Shown here in pieces: positions 63,487 through 64,000 of a stretch of 64,000 nucleotides of DNA (within the stretch, counting starts at the first letter, position 1; each line of letters opens with the position of its first letter). The stretch lies in contig JAIXWO010000022.1 in assembly GCA_027491235.1 (NCBI GenBank), positions 372,001 to 436,000 of the forward strand. The letters are read 5' to 3'. Below the pieces are notes generated by a model that was not told the DNA's origin, did no database searches, and saw nothing but the letters and a program-made list of their open reading frames with translations. A program made the translations under genes and the position numbers. The DNA comes from Sphingomonadales bacterium (lineage in GTDB: Bacteria > Pseudomonadota > Alphaproteobacteria > Sphingomonadales > Sphingomonadaceae).

Positions 63487-64000
63487 TGCCTCAGACCATG
63501 TTAGCAGAACTTGGAATGGCGGCGCTTTGGATTGCGGCGTCGCTTGCCTTCCTCCAATTCGCCCTTGGTGTCGTCGTGCTCCGGCAGAATCGCGAGGACC
63601 TAGCTAGGACGATTGCGCCGCTTGCCGTCGCGCAGGCTGCCCTTTGCGGTCTGGCATTTTTGGTCCTGATGCTGCTGTTTCTCCGGTCGGACATGTCTGT
63701 CCTGCTTGTTGCGACAAACAGCCATTCCGAAAAGCCATGGCTCTACAAATTTGCCGGAACATGGGGCAACCATGAGGGATCCATGCTGCTATGGGTCGCT
63801 ATTTTGGGTGTTGCTGGGGCGACGGTCGCGCTTTTCGAACGTGCCTTGCGTGCAGATACCAAGATCGCGACGCTGACGGTTCAGGCCGCGATTTCTCTTG
63901 GTTTTTATGTTTTCCTGCTGGTTGCGTCTAATCCCTTTGCGCGGATCGCGGGCGTGACCGAGGGACAGGGGTTGAACCCGCTGCTGCAAGATCCTGGCCT
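63487..64000 (+). CDS. ccmF: heme lyase CcmF, second copy (3' end outside window)
   Basis: 171 codons are visible before the right edge. The start is the ATG at 63487, or 63499 (MLAELGMAALW), which aligns with the first copy's MIAELGLGLLW. Family stretches are intact: SDMSVLLVATNSHSEKPWLY, WGNHEGSMLLWVAI and GQGLNPLLQDPGL. It is clearly paralogous to the ccmF at 35998 but differs at many positions, so this is an old duplication or separate acquisition rather than a recent copy. It may be a specialised heme lyase (NrfE-like) or lead a second ccmFGHI set beyond the window. Confidence 0.92.

Overview
The window is a gene-dense, G+C-rich stretch of alphaproteobacterial chromosome, most likely from the Sphingomonadales (a sphingomonad). 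The evidence is the gene order eno-ftsB-pdhA-pdhB with a lipoyl domain fused to PdhB, the psd-pssA pair, eukaryotic-type NADP isocitrate dehydrogenase, a TrmFO, a DUF4170 protein, a ccmCDEFGHI operon, and many genes joined by ATGA, GTGA or TTGA start-stop overlaps. No insertion sequence, prophage, CRISPR array or rRNA was seen. Three tRNA genes are present: Val-CAC, Asn-GTT and a CAU-anticodon tRNA that is probably elongator Met. The genus is not determined.

Layout. 1-2.6 kb (minus): VWA/CoxE-like protein, MoxR ATPase and a sphingomonad-type hypothetical. 3.1-8.2 kb (plus): lolC/E-lolD, lon, the HU gene and tRNA-Val. 8.2-15.2 kb: Kef-type antiporter, icd, psd-pssA, a small membrane protein, tRNA-Asn, nadK and moaA. 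15.2-18.9 kb: a GGDEF-EAL phosphodiesterase candidate converging on a five-gene minus-strand operon that resembles yqjD-yqjE-yqjK and includes a histone-H1-like membrane protein. 19-23.1 kb: enolase, FtsB and the two pyruvate dehydrogenase E1 genes. 23.1-26.6 kb: three TadE/TadG-like genes. 26.7-34.6 kb: mostly metabolic genes (squalene-synthase-like, EF-hand, trmFO, yhhN, DUF952, quinone oxidoreductase, thiolase, MDR, SDR). 34.7-39.5 kb: the cytochrome c maturation operon ccmCDEFGHI, without ccmAB. 39.6-44.4 kb: kup, a 2'-5' RNA ligase-like gene, the CAU tRNA and an LTA-synthase/sulfatase-family membrane enzyme.

The most unusual part is 44.9-62.7 kb. Eight plus-strand genes are joined by overlaps or gaps of at most 2 nt: a TPR-CHAT (caspase-like) protein, an exported protein of unknown function, a CHASE2-adenylate cyclase, a TpsB outer-membrane transporter, a 2345-residue TpsA exoprotein (TPS domain, PA14-like domain, autotransporter-type repeats, six YDG repeats at an exact 282/285-bp period, then a Pro/Ala-rich tail), a small coiled-coil protein, a GAF-GAF-PAS-cyclase-TPR protein built like Anabaena CyaB1, and a three-helix membrane protein of the Pycsar-effector (PycTM/DUF5706) type. 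Both cyclases carry residues expected for ATP rather than pyrimidine nucleotides. My reading is that a secreted or surface protein, a protease-like module and a cAMP relay feeding a membrane effector form one signalling unit. That functional model is inference; the domain calls and gene coupling are read from the sequence.

After this locus come a MEKHLA-domain gene on the opposite strand and, running off the right edge, a second divergent ccmF. No computation was available, so domain boundaries are approximate.
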